Below, in pieces: positions 24,348 through 32,617 of a stretch of 53,477 nt of DNA. The notes beneath the pieces were generated by a model, which ran no database searches, had not been told where the DNA came from, and was given only the letters and a program-made list of their open reading frames with translations. Origin of the DNA: Desulfobacula sp. (GTDB taxonomy: Bacteria; Desulfobacterota; Desulfobacteria; Desulfobacterales; Desulfobacteraceae); the NCBI RefSeq assembly GCF_030611305.1, contig NZ_JAUWQB010000015.1:1-53477 (forward strand), written 5' to 3'. Position 1 is the first letter of the stretch. Each line of letters begins with the position of its first letter. A program made the position numbers and the translations under genes.

Positions 24348-25397
24348 TTAAATTATATTCAAAAAACCTGTGCCGCTGTCACGGGTGATTTCACCAATTA
24401 TCCAGGCGTTTAAGCCATTGGTTTTCATTTTTTCTATACAATTTTTTGCATCTTTTCCGTTCAGACTGATCAACAATCCGCCAGATGTCTGCGGGTCGAA
24501 CATGAGATCAGCAACTGCCCGGTCAACTGCTGTATCAATATGGGTCAATTCTTCAAAAAACCTGCGGTTTTTATGGGCACCCGCCGGTACCATGCCTATA
24601 TTCGCAAAATCCAATACATTTTTTAACATGGGAACTTTTTCAGAATGAAGTGTGATGCATCTTTTTGATCCTTTTGCCATTTCCAGCAAGTGTCCGGCCA
24701 GTCCGAATCCGGTAACATCAGTACAGGCATTGATGTCAAGTTGTGACATGACCTTTGCTGCGGTCTTATTCAACATGGACATGACAGCCACAGCTTCTTT
24801 AATATTTTCCTCTGTGGCCAGTTTTGCTTTTATGGCAGTTGACATGATTCCGGTTCCCACGGGTTTTGTTAATATAATAGTATCACCAATTTGGGCCATG
24901 GAATTGGTCAGCACTTTATCCGGATGCACGATACCTGTAACGGAAAGCCCGTATTTAAATTCCTTGTCATCAACTGAATGACCGCCCACAAGTGTGGCAC
25001 CGGATTCATTGATTTTATCTAAGCCCCCCTTTAATGTCTCGGCCAGAATATCCTCTTCCAGGTCGGAACATGGAAAACAGACGATATTCATCACAGTAAT
25101 GGGCTCACCTCCCATGGCATACACATCACTTAAAGAATTGGCAGCAGCAATCTGGCCGAATTCATAGGGATCATCCGTAACCGGTGTTAAAAAATCAAGG
25201 GTCTGGATAAGCGCTGTTTGTGAATTAAGCTTATAGACTCCGGCATCATCAGGAGAATCAAGCCCCACGATCAGCTTGGGGTGGGCTCTAATCTCAAGTC
25301 CTCCTAAAATTCGATCCAGCGTCCCTGGATCAATTTTGGCTGCTCAGCCAGAGGCTTTTACTTTTTGTGTTAAAAAAACTTTATTAATTTTTTCCAT
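24348..25397 (-). CDS. selD: Selenide, water dikinase (SelD), selenocysteine-containing
   Basis: 349 aa if UGA at codon 18 (25346-25344) is read as selenocysteine. ATG 25397 opens MEKINKVFLTQKVKASG, then UGA, then AAKIDPGTLDRILGGLE; this is the catalytic G-(Sec/Cys)-x-x-K site of SelD. Downstream blocks GLDSPDDAGVY, DVTGFGLAGHLLEM and FDPQTSGGLL are normal. A strong SECIS hairpin follows the UGA by six bases. Calling the gene from a later start at 25268 would lose the active site. It makes selenophosphate for Sec-tRNA, so the cell must have selA/B/C elsewhere. Confidence 0.94.
25306..25337 (-). promoter_or_regulatory. Bacterial SECIS element in selD
   Basis: On the minus strand, six bases after UGA: AAAATT+GATCCAG stem, GGACG loop, CTGGATC+(bulged G)+AATTTT. 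This gives 13 base pairs with a single bulge and a G-rich apical loop, within the coding sequence, as expected for SelB-dependent recoding. Confidence 0.85.
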
Positions 25398-25453
25398 TCT
25401 TACACTTTCTCATTTCAAATCGTTATATTAACGCCCAAAATCAAATCCCTGTA

Positions 25454-26140
25454 TTAAATCATTGATATTACACAGGCAAATCTGCCGGTTGTTTTTTCTT
25501 CCCGGAAAGAATAAAAAACATCTGTATTACATTTTGTACAAATTTCCATATTTTCAATATGTTCTTTTTTTACACCCTTATCCATAAGCTGAGCCTCACT
25601 CATTTCCCAGAAATTAAAATAATCTTTACCTTTAATTTTATATTTCCATAAAGTTTCCGGGATCTCATCCTTATAATTTATAAATTCAGAACAACAGGGA
25701 CCAAGGGATGGAGAAATACCAGCCATAATATTTCCAGGCTGGCAGCCAAACTCCAGAATCATTTTGTCCACGCATTTTCCAATAATATTTTTAACACTTC
25801 CCCGCCACCCGGAATGAACGTTTGCAATCACCTTTTTTTCAGGATCATACAACATCACAGCCTGACAATCGGCAATCCAGATGACAAGAAACACTTCTTT
25901 CATGTCGGTAACAATGCTGTCAGCCGTGTAGGTCTCTTTTCCGGGTTGAAAGTTCTCAGGCAAATCATTGTCATCCTTTTTCAATACCTTAATATCACTC
26001 CCGTGCACCTGGTTTAAAAAAACAAAGGGATTCATATTCATTTTCCTGATTCCACCTGTCCTTGTAAATATACCGTGAACAATACTGGCGTGCTTTTTAA
26101 AATGTTCAAACTCATAGACCTTGATATCAGCGCTTTCCAT
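25454..26140 (-). CDS. YfiH/LACC1-family protein (polyphenol oxidase-like)
   Basis: 228 aa. Conserved copper/zinc-site motifs: LNQVHGSD, IADCQAVMLYDP, VHSGWRGSV and ISPSLGPCC. Family members show purine nucleoside phosphorylase/adenosine deaminase activity as well as the older laccase label. ATG 26140 has GGTGAG eight bases upstream; an ATG 12 bases earlier is possible. It overlaps the end of the adenylyltransferase gene. Confidence 0.88.
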   Translation of the reverse strand: MESADIKVYEFEHFKKHASIVHGIFTRTGGIRKMNMNPFVFLNQVHGSDIKVLKKDDNDLPENFQPGKETYTADSIVTDMKEVFLVIWIADCQAVMLYDPEKKVIANVHSGWRGSVKNIIGKCVDKMILEFGCQPGNIMAGISPSLGPCCSEFINYKDEIPETLWKYKIKGKDYFNFWEMSEAQLMDKGVKKEHIENMEICTKCNTDVFYSFREEKTTGRFACVISMI

Positions 26141-26612
26141 AATAAAGCTCACCTATCTGTTCTATGATTTTTGTTGTGGAAATATCCGGTTCCAAAATGA
26201 TCCTTTCTATACGTCCCCCATTTTTTTTTACAAAATCAGCCCCTATGATCTGATCTTCCGGCCAGTCCGCCCCTTTAACCAGCACATCGGGACAAATAGT
26301 TTCAATCAAACATTTTGGATCAGGTTCATCAAACAACACCACATAATCAATACATGCCAAAGCTGCGACGACCAAAGACCGGTGTTCCTGACCAATAACC
26401 GGACGTTTTTCCCCTTTGATGTGCTTCACCGAACGATCGGAATTCAACCCCAGGATAAGGATATCCCCAAGGTTTGCAGCATGGGTTAAGTATTTGACAT
26501 GGCCTGCATGAATAATATCAAAACACCCGTTGGTGAAAACGATTGTCTTTTTAGCACTCTTATACTGCCTGGATAGATTTTTAATTTCAGAAAAAGTGAC
26601 AATTTTATCCAT
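26127..26612 (-). CDS. rfaE2: Heptose 1-phosphate adenylyltransferase (RfaE2/HldE C-domain type)
   Basis: 161-aa nucleotidyltransferase with TNGCFDIIHAGHVKYL (HxGH), VLFDEPDP, VKGADW and the closing ISTTKIIEQI. It joins AMP to D-glycero-beta-D-manno-heptose 1-phosphate for the LPS core. It is the separate (unfused) form of the HldE C-terminal half. ATG 26612 is preferred by homology; ATG 26621 lies too close to GGAG. Confidence 0.9.
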   Translation of the reverse strand: MDKIVTFSEIKNLSRQYKSAKKTIVFTNGCFDIIHAGHVKYLTHAANLGDILILGLNSDRSVKHIKGEKRPVIGQEHRSLVVAALACIDYVVLFDEPDPKCLIETICPDVLVKGADWPEDQIIGADFVKKNGGRIERIILEPDISTTKIIEQIGELYYGKR

Positions 26613-27390
26613 AAATATCATGTCTCCGGTCTGTACTACATGGGATTTCTGCTCTGGTATTTTCTACCAATTCTATCTCAATTTCTGCAAAAGCACTGCC
26701 ATCATCGCTTCCGGCGTCAGCCAAAACTATTCCCATTGGATCAACAATCATAGACATACCGGGAAACCGCAACTGATCATCAATCCCTGTCCTGTTTGAA
26801 CAGATCATAAACATTTGATTTTCAATAGCTCTTGCTTTGACCAGTGTTTTCCAATGCTTTTTTCTTGGTTCCGGCCACTGGGCAGACACAACAACAATTT
26901 GTGCTTTCTTTAAGAACAACGATCTGGCAAGTTCAGGAAACCTTAAATCATAGCAAATCATCAACCCGATCCTGCCAAAACTTGAGTCAATCGTAACAAT
27001 CTTATTTCCGCCAGTGTAATAAAGATGTTCGCCTGTCAGCCTGAAAAGGTGCAGCTTTCTATATCTTCCCTTTACCTTTCCATCCACATCAATAAATACC
27101 ATGGTGTTGTATATCCGGGCTTTTTCTTTTTCAGGAAGCGTTCCCGCAATGGCCATTTGGTTCTCTTTTGCAAACAAAGAAAGCCTTTCAATCACTTTAT
27201 CGGTAATCCTGGCATGGTCTTTTAAATTTTCATTATCAAAGGAACACGAAAACATTTCCGGCAGAACGGCAAGGGACACATTTTCAGATGCGAGTGTCTC
27301 CAGGTATCCAAGTGCTGTATTCAAATTGGTTTCAATTTGCCCGTTTTCCACATCAAATTGAACAACGCCAGCTTTGAAATTCTTTTTCAC
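26605..27390 (-). CDS. Carbon-nitrogen hydrolase (nitrilase superfamily)
   Basis: 261 aa with the complete Glu-Lys-Cys triad: LPEMF, YRKLHLF and MICYDLRFPE. Sequence shape is that of omega-amidase/Nit-type repair hydrolases, which act on amides such as deaminated glutathione or alpha-ketoglutaramate. First gene of a minus-strand run with rfaE2, yfiH and possibly selD; short overlaps join the first three. Confidence 0.88.
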   Translation of the reverse strand: MKKNFKAGVVQFDVENGQIETNLNTALGYLETLASENVSLAVLPEMFSCSFDNENLKDHARITDKVIERLSLFAKENQMAIAGTLPEKEKARIYNTMVFIDVDGKVKGRYRKLHLFRLTGEHLYYTGGNKIVTIDSSFGRIGLMICYDLRFPELARSLFLKKAQIVVVSAQWPEPRKKHWKTLVKARAIENQMFMICSNRTGIDDQLRFPGMSMIVDPMGIVLADAGSDDGSAFAEIEIELVENTRAEIPCSTDRRHDIYG

Positions 27391-27565
27391 TGTTTTTTAG
27401 AATTCCTTATTTTTAAAATTTCACATTGGACCAAAACACACTCAACATATAGTTTCACCCTTTCACCGTCAATCTTTTTATCCTTTTACAAACAATTATA
27501 AGGTTGCTATACTCGGGCTCGAATTTAAATTGTATGAATTGTTATCCAGAATAGGTAGAGCAGAC

Positions 27566-28732
27566 ATGAAAACAACGCATCAACTCTTTTTTCAAAATTC
27601 AAACAATCTCAAACAGATCCCTTCCAACAGCATTGGTCTTATTGTCACATCTCCACCCTATCCCATGATTGAAATGTGGGATGACATCTTTTTAAAACAA
27701 AACAGATCCATTGGAAAGGCAATTCAAAAACAGAACGGGAACAAAGCATTTGAACTCATGCACAAATCTTTGGATTCCGTATGGGATGAGGTATTCAGAG
27801 TTTTAAAAGATGGGGGATTTGCCTGCATCAATATCGGGGATGCCACAAGAAGTCTCAAGTCAAACTTTGCGATTTATCCAAACCATGCAAGGATTCTTCA
27901 ATATCTTGTCAAAATTGGTTTTACAGCCTTGCCTGAAATCATCTGGAGGAAACAGACCAATGCCCCCAATAAATTCATGGGGTCGGGCATGCTGCCGGCA
28001 GGAGCTTATGTCACCCTGGAACACGAATATATACTGATAGCCAGGAAAGGCGGCAAGCGTGAATTTACAAGCGGCCCTGAAAAACAGAAAAGAAGACAGA
28101 GCGCCATATTCTGGGAAGAAAGAAATACCTTTTTCTCAGACATCTGGTTTGACATTAAAGGAAGCCGCCAGGGGTTGCTTGACAAGGCTTTAAGAAACAG
28201 AAGCGGAGCCTTCCCTTTTGAACTGGCCTTTCGTTTGATCAATATGTACTCAGTTAAAGGAGACATGGTTCTTGACCCGTTTCTGGGCACTGGAACAACC
28301 ATGGCCGCATCCATAGCTTCAGCCAGAAACAGCATTGGATGTGAAATTGATAAAAGTTTTTATGAATCTATCATTAAGATCAAAGATAATATTATTGATT
28401 TGTCCAACAATCATATGGAGAACAGATTAAAGAAGCATATTCATTTTGTTAATGAAAGGATAGCGTCCGGCAAACCCTTAAAGCATAAAAATATGCCCTA
28501 TGGTTTTCCGGTCATCACCAACCAGGAAAAGGAATTGATATTCAATGAATTAAAAACAATTGAAATGATGCAGGACCAGTCAATGCAGGTAGAGTATTCT
28601 AATCATCCCCAAACTTCATTCTGCCTGGAATGGGATAAGCCCGGGATTGAAAAAAAATGTTCAGACCTTGAAAAAATTGAATCTCATCAATCTCAAAACA
28701 AGGTTAAAGACAAACAATTAGAACTATTCTGA
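27566..28732 (+). CDS. Solitary beta-class DNA methyltransferase
   Basis: 388 aa. Catalytic motif IV TSPPYP comes first and AdoMet motif I DPFLGTGTT near the end, the beta-class order. TSPPY is typical of N4-cytosine enzymes but some N6-adenine enzymes share it. No restriction gene is adjacent. The last five residues are QLELF, a match to the beta-clamp-binding motif and the same pentapeptide as in MutS here. ATG 27566 is chosen (AGGTAGAG upstream); an in-frame TTG 36 bases before adds a non-conserved stretch. Confidence 0.88.
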   Translation: MKTTHQLFFQNSNNLKQIPSNSIGLIVTSPPYPMIEMWDDIFLKQNRSIGKAIQKQNGNKAFELMHKSLDSVWDEVFRVLKDGGFACINIGDATRSLKSNFAIYPNHARILQYLVKIGFTALPEIIWRKQTNAPNKFMGSGMLPAGAYVTLEHEYILIARKGGKREFTSGPEKQKRRQSAIFWEERNTFFSDIWFDIKGSRQGLLDKALRNRSGAFPFELAFRLINMYSVKGDMVLDPFLGTGTTMAASIASARNSIGCEIDKSFYESIIKIKDNIIDLSNNHMENRLKKHIHFVNERIASGKPLKHKNMPYGFPVITNQEKELIFNELKTIEMMQDQSMQVEYSNHPQTSFCLEWDKPGIEKKCSDLEKIESHQSQNKVKDKQLELF

Positions 28733-28807
28733 ACCGTCATTTTTTCACCTAACACCTGTAATAGCTTGACTTCTCGACATATTTTGATTACTTTACAAAA
28801 TTAAGAT

Positions 28808-28831
28808 AAATATTAAAATTAATTAATATTT
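28808..28831. promoter_or_regulatory. AT-rich inverted repeat before response regulator gene
   Basis: AAATATTAA (28808-28816) and TTAATATTT (28823-28831) form a 9-bp palindrome with six bases between. A possible -35 TTGACT lies near 28770. It may be an operator for the downstream gene. Confidence 0.35.
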
Positions 28832-28916
28832 ATTGCCTAATTGAGGGCGTTAACAAAATTATTATAAGCCAAACAGCACAGACACCTCTATATATATTTT
28901 GGCAAGGAGAAAAAAA

Positions 28917-29474
28917 ATGAAACAAACCGATTCTTTTCTCAAAGGCAAACATATACTGGCTGTTGACGATGAATGGGACGTCATTGAAACCATACAGGAA
29001 ATTCTGAATGAAGCAAAGGTGGACATTGCCCAGGATTATGAGACAGCTTCCCAAAAAATTCTCCAGACCCAATATGACCTTGCTATCCTCGACATTATGG
29101 GAGTCAACGGGATTAAACTTTTAGAAGAGTGCGTAAGAAGAGACATCCCTGCCGTTATGCTGACGGCCAATTCGTTGAACCCGGAATCCCTGATGCAATC
29201 CATTAAAAAAGGCGCTATTTCCTATCTTTCAAAAGAACATTTAAGTGAGCTTGATTCATTAATCAATGAACTTCTGGGCGCACATAATGATGGCACCCCC
29301 ACATGGAAACTTCTATTTGAAAAACTTGGAGACCATTTTAACCAGCGCTTCGGGAAAGACTGGAAAGATGATAACAAGGATTTCTGGAATGATTTTGAGA
29401 AAGACTGGAAAGTCTCAAGAGGTATCCAGGAAAGACTGTTACACGACAAAAAGATCATTGATAAAGGGATATAG
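28917..29474 (+). CDS. Response regulator receiver protein without DNA-binding domain
   Basis: 185 aa. The receiver domain (about 12-130) has VDDE, phospho-acceptor Asp in LAILDIMG, MLTAN and Lys in YLSKEHL. The last 55 residues are rich in Trp/Asp/Lys (KDWKDDNKDFWNDFEKDWK) and match no output domain I know. No histidine kinase is nearby. ATG 28917 follows AAGGAG by seven bases; the upstream TTG start would include that site. Confidence 0.85.
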   Translation: MKQTDSFLKGKHILAVDDEWDVIETIQEILNEAKVDIAQDYETASQKILQTQYDLAILDIMGVNGIKLLEECVRRDIPAVMLTANSLNPESLMQSIKKGAISYLSKEHLSELDSLINELLGAHNDGTPTWKLLFEKLGDHFNQRFGKDWKDDNKDFWNDFEKDWKVSRGIQERLLHDKKIIDKGI

Positions 29475-29486
29475 CCGCGTAGATTA

Positions 29487-29540
29487 AACAGAAGCCGGGA
29501 TTCAAAAGAGGGTGATCTTTCTTGAATCCCGGCTTCTGTT
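29487..29540. terminator. Bidirectional terminator
   Basis: 19-bp perfect stem (29487-29505 with 29522-29540) containing GAAGCCGGGATTCAA and its complement. It separates the convergent response regulator gene and the TRAP/aminomutase operon and probably stops both. Confidence 0.8.
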
Positions 29541-29571
29541 ATCAGGCTTTTGGCATAAACTATCGCTTTTT

Positions 29572-30864
29572 TTACATATATCCCAAAAGCCTGGGCAAAA
29601 AAAGTACAACTTCAGGGAAGTATGTCAAAAAGAAGAGCACACCGATCTGAATAGCCAAGAATGGCATTACTGCCCTTGAGACATAAATGATATCCCTTTT
29701 TGCCAGCGCCCCCGTAATAAACAGACTCACCCCCATAGGCGGCGTGCAGTATCCAATGGCAAGGTTTACTGTCATGATGAGCCCGAAATGCATGGGATCA
29801 ACATTAAATGGGCCGAGCAATGGCAGGAATACCGGACCCAATATCAATGTCGCAGAAATAATATCCATGAACATGCCGATAAAAAGCAACAGAATGTTCA
29901 TGACCAGCAAAAAGACAATGGGAGATTGAATGCTTGCCACAACAATTTCTGCAACCCTGTTAGGAATATTTTCAAAGGTCAGATATCTTCCAAAACACGT
30001 AGCCGATGCAACAATCAAAAGTAAGGTGGCACTGGTTACAGCAGAACTGACAGTTATTTCTTTTACTACTTTAAACCCCATGGACTTGAAAATAAAAAGC
30101 TCAACCAGGAACGCATATACACACGCAACAACTGCTGCTTCATTTGCAGTAAACATGCCTGAAAATATGCCGCCAAAAATGATAACAATGAGCATTATTG
30201 CCCAGAATCCTTCCTTGAAAATAATATATAACTGCTTAAAATCAGGGGCAGGCAATCTCTTGATATCGGTTCTTTTTCTGTAGAGAAGCCAGGTATAAAG
30301 ACATACACAGGCAATGATAAGAATGCCCGGGATAAGCCCTGTCATAAAAAGGCCTTCCAGAGATACATTGCTGATCATGGAATAAAATATCATACTGATA
30401 CTGGGCGGGATGATAACACCAAGGTTTGGCGAGGTGGTCATAAGGCCCAGTGTGTAGTCCTCGTCATACCCGTTCTTGATAAGAGCCGGAATCATGAATC
30501 CGCCAAGAGCAACCACCGTGGCAACGGTAGATCCGGATATGGCACCAAAAAGGCCGCAGCCAATGACACCGGCCATCCCAAGGCCACCCGGCAGCCAGCT
30601 GACCAGGGCATTGGCAAGGTTCATCAATTTTTCAATCATTTTTCCTTTGCTCATGATATTACCACAAAGGATAAAGAACAGGACCACAACTAGAGCAAAT
30701 TTATCAAGACTTCTAAAAAGCGTCTGTGCCAGCAGGTCGGGGGGAATATCCAGGAATACGACAAAACCAATGGTTGCTGTAAAAAACAAACATAAAAAAA
30801 CCGGAATATACGTTGTCATAAAACCCAGGAGAATACATAGAATAATCAAATCGCTGATCTGCAT
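29572..30864 (-). CDS. dctM: TRAP transporter large membrane subunit DctM
   Basis: 430 aa with about 12 membrane helices and the DctM blocks GCGLFGAISGSTVATVVALGG, TSPNLGVIIPPSISMI and the final MTVNLAIGYCTPPMGVSLF. It forms the ion-coupled channel of a tripartite periplasmic importer. Last gene of the eight-gene operon. Confidence 0.95.
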   Translation of the reverse strand: MQISDLIILCILLGFMTTYIPVFLCLFFTATIGFVVFLDIPPDLLAQTLFRSLDKFALVVVLFFILCGNIMSKGKMIEKLMNLANALVSWLPGGLGMAGVIGCGLFGAISGSTVATVVALGGFMIPALIKNGYDEDYTLGLMTTSPNLGVIIPPSISMIFYSMISNVSLEGLFMTGLIPGILIIACVCLYTWLLYRKRTDIKRLPAPDFKQLYIIFKEGFWAIMLIVIIFGGIFSGMFTANEAAVVACVYAFLVELFIFKSMGFKVVKEITVSSAVTSATLLLIVASATCFGRYLTFENIPNRVAEIVVASIQSPIVFLLVMNILLLFIGMFMDIISATLILGPVFLPLLGPFNVDPMHFGLIMTVNLAIGYCTPPMGVSLFITGALAKRDIIYVSRAVMPFLAIQIGVLFFLTYFPEVVLFLPRLLGYM

Positions 30865-30882
30865 GAAAATAAACCCTTTTAT

Positions 30883-31374
30883 CTATTTCGGATGTCTGGT
30901 TCGAAAATCTTGAATTATTACCTGAACAGTTCTGATAAATACCATCACGCCCATTACAGGCATGATGGTATATATAACCACAAGGGGAATCTGCATGATG
31001 ATTGTTTTCTGGTTTGTCAAAAACTGCAGGTGGGTCATTTTATACCCATAGTACACCATCATGCAGGCAAAAATAAGCATCAGTATATTGGAATAAAATG
31101 TCAATCCTGATTTAAGCCTGGGAAAGATCTGGACAATGGCATCGATTTTAATCATTGCCCTTTGCTTGACTGCCACACTGGCACCCACGAATGTTGAGTA
31201 AATAATGACGATACGCACCAGCTCTTCACTCCAGGCAAGGGTGTAATTAAACCCATACCTTAAAACAACGTTGGCAAAAAGAGATAAAAGTGCTGCCATT
31301 ACAATAATAAAAAGGGTCCACTCTTCCATATTGGTGACAATGGTGTCTATTTTTTTTAAACTTTTCCCAAGCAT
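30883..31374 (-). CDS. dctQ: TRAP transporter small membrane subunit DctQ
   Basis: 163 aa, four membrane helices, with the conserved WSEELVRI segment (about 44-51) and RAMIKID of the second conserved block. It links the binding protein to DctM; 18 bases separate the two genes. Confidence 0.92.
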   Translation of the reverse strand: MLGKSLKKIDTIVTNMEEWTLFIIVMAALLSLFANVVLRYGFNYTLAWSEELVRIVIIYSTFVGASVAVKQRAMIKIDAIVQIFPRLKSGLTFYSNILMLIFACMMVYYGYKMTHLQFLTNQKTIIMQIPLVVIYTIMPVMGVMVFIRTVQVIIQDFRTRHPK

Positions 31375-31417
31375 AAACCAAGTCCTGTTAAGCGTTTGTT
31401 ATCAAACAATAATTAAC

Positions 31418-32491
31418 TTATTGCAGCGATTCCTGAACTTCTTTTAAGAAATTATCCGGTTTATAGGTATCGCCAGGATAAAGTTTATTAATTTCAGGGG
31501 CATATTTATCATATACTCCCTTGCTTTGTTCCAATAAGGTTGCCATGTCTGCATCAGAAAGCTTGAAAAATTCAACACCGGCTGCTTTTGCTTTTTCGAT
31601 ATTGGTGTTTTCTTCCGTGAGTGATTTCACACGGCTCTTTGCACAGACATCGTGAACACTGGCAATAAAGGCTTCTCTTATATCAGCGGGAAGCTTTGCA
31701 AGCCAGGCCTTATTAAAAATCCAGATGAAAAGCCCCTGGGCATAGTTGATCTGGGTAAAATACTTAGCCACTTCAAATTTCTTTGTTACATTACAAACGG
31801 TGAGAGTATGATCAAGGCCGGTGATAACCCCCTGTTTCAAAGCAACCGGCACATCAGGCCAGGGCATGGAAACAGGATTGAATCCCCAGTTTCTGTAGCT
31901 TAACTGATTAACAGCCGCTTCTGCAATTCTGAATTTTACCTTTTTGGCATCTGCAATATTTCTAACGGGTATGGTGGTTGCCCAGCCATAATTTCCATAT
32001 CCTGTAATATCAAGACCCGTGATCCCCTGGTGATCCATTGCATTTAGGAAATGATTAAAAATCTTTTTATTGTTGATAAATTTATCAAGATTTTCAAAAG
32101 AATTCACAAGAAAAGGAAGATTCACTATACCGAATCTGGGACCAAGGTTTGTCGAAGCCACAGAGCTTACTCCCATACCCTGGACAGCCCCCATTTGAAG
32201 CATGTTCAACACTTCCACCTCACCGCCCAGCATGGAATAAGGTTTAAAGTCCACATAGACTTGACCGTTTGTTCTTTTCCAGACTTCATCGCGGATTTCA
32301 AAACCGGCAAGCGTACCCACAAGACCAGGAGTTGAAACATTAGAAACAATGCATTTATATTTTGCCCCTTTAGGGTCAAAAGCAGGTTTCCACTTATCTA
32401 ACGAGGGTGCCTTTGCAAACACCGGAGAGGTGAACATAAATGATCCAACCATTAAAACAAACAATAATACTAAAAATGTTCGAAGCTTCAT
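31418..32491 (-). CDS. dctP: TRAP transporter substrate-binding protein DctP
   Basis: 357 aa with a signal peptide (MKLRTFLVLLFVLMVGSF, cleavage after SPVFAKA). The mature part is a DctP-type solute binder. The conserved carboxylate-binding arginine is probably the one in KKVKFRIAEAA. The ligand should be a carboxylate; the operon suggests an aromatic amino, beta-amino or keto acid. ATG 32491 has AAAGGAAAGGA upstream; the upstream in-frame start lacks one. Confidence 0.92.
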   Translation of the reverse strand: MKLRTFLVLLFVLMVGSFMFTSPVFAKAPSLDKWKPAFDPKGAKYKCIVSNVSTPGLVGTLAGFEIRDEVWKRTNGQVYVDFKPYSMLGGEVEVLNMLQMGAVQGMGVSSVASTNLGPRFGIVNLPFLVNSFENLDKFINNKKIFNHFLNAMDHQGITGLDITGYGNYGWATTIPVRNIADAKKVKFRIAEAAVNQLSYRNWGFNPVSMPWPDVPVALKQGVITGLDHTLTVCNVTKKFEVAKYFTQINYAQGLFIWIFNKAWLAKLPADIREAFIASVHDVCAKSRVKSLTEENTNIEKAKAAGVEFFKLSDADMATLLEQSKGVYDKYAPEINKLYPGDTYKPDNFLKEVQESLQ

Positions 32492-32617
32492 ACTTAGTTC
32501 CTTTCCTTTAAATTTATAGATTTGTAGCACGGGCTTTAAAAACACCTCGCACCTGTTTCAACTTTTGGAATCCAGCTAATTTTTTCTTTACTAGTTGCCC
32601 TCAACGAAAAATTTTAT

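Noticed and set aside
25268-25397. In-frame TGA upstream of the SelD reading frame, which would suggest a pseudogene or late start.
   Set aside because: The TGA is at the known Sec/Cys catalytic codon and is followed by a clear SECIS hairpin.
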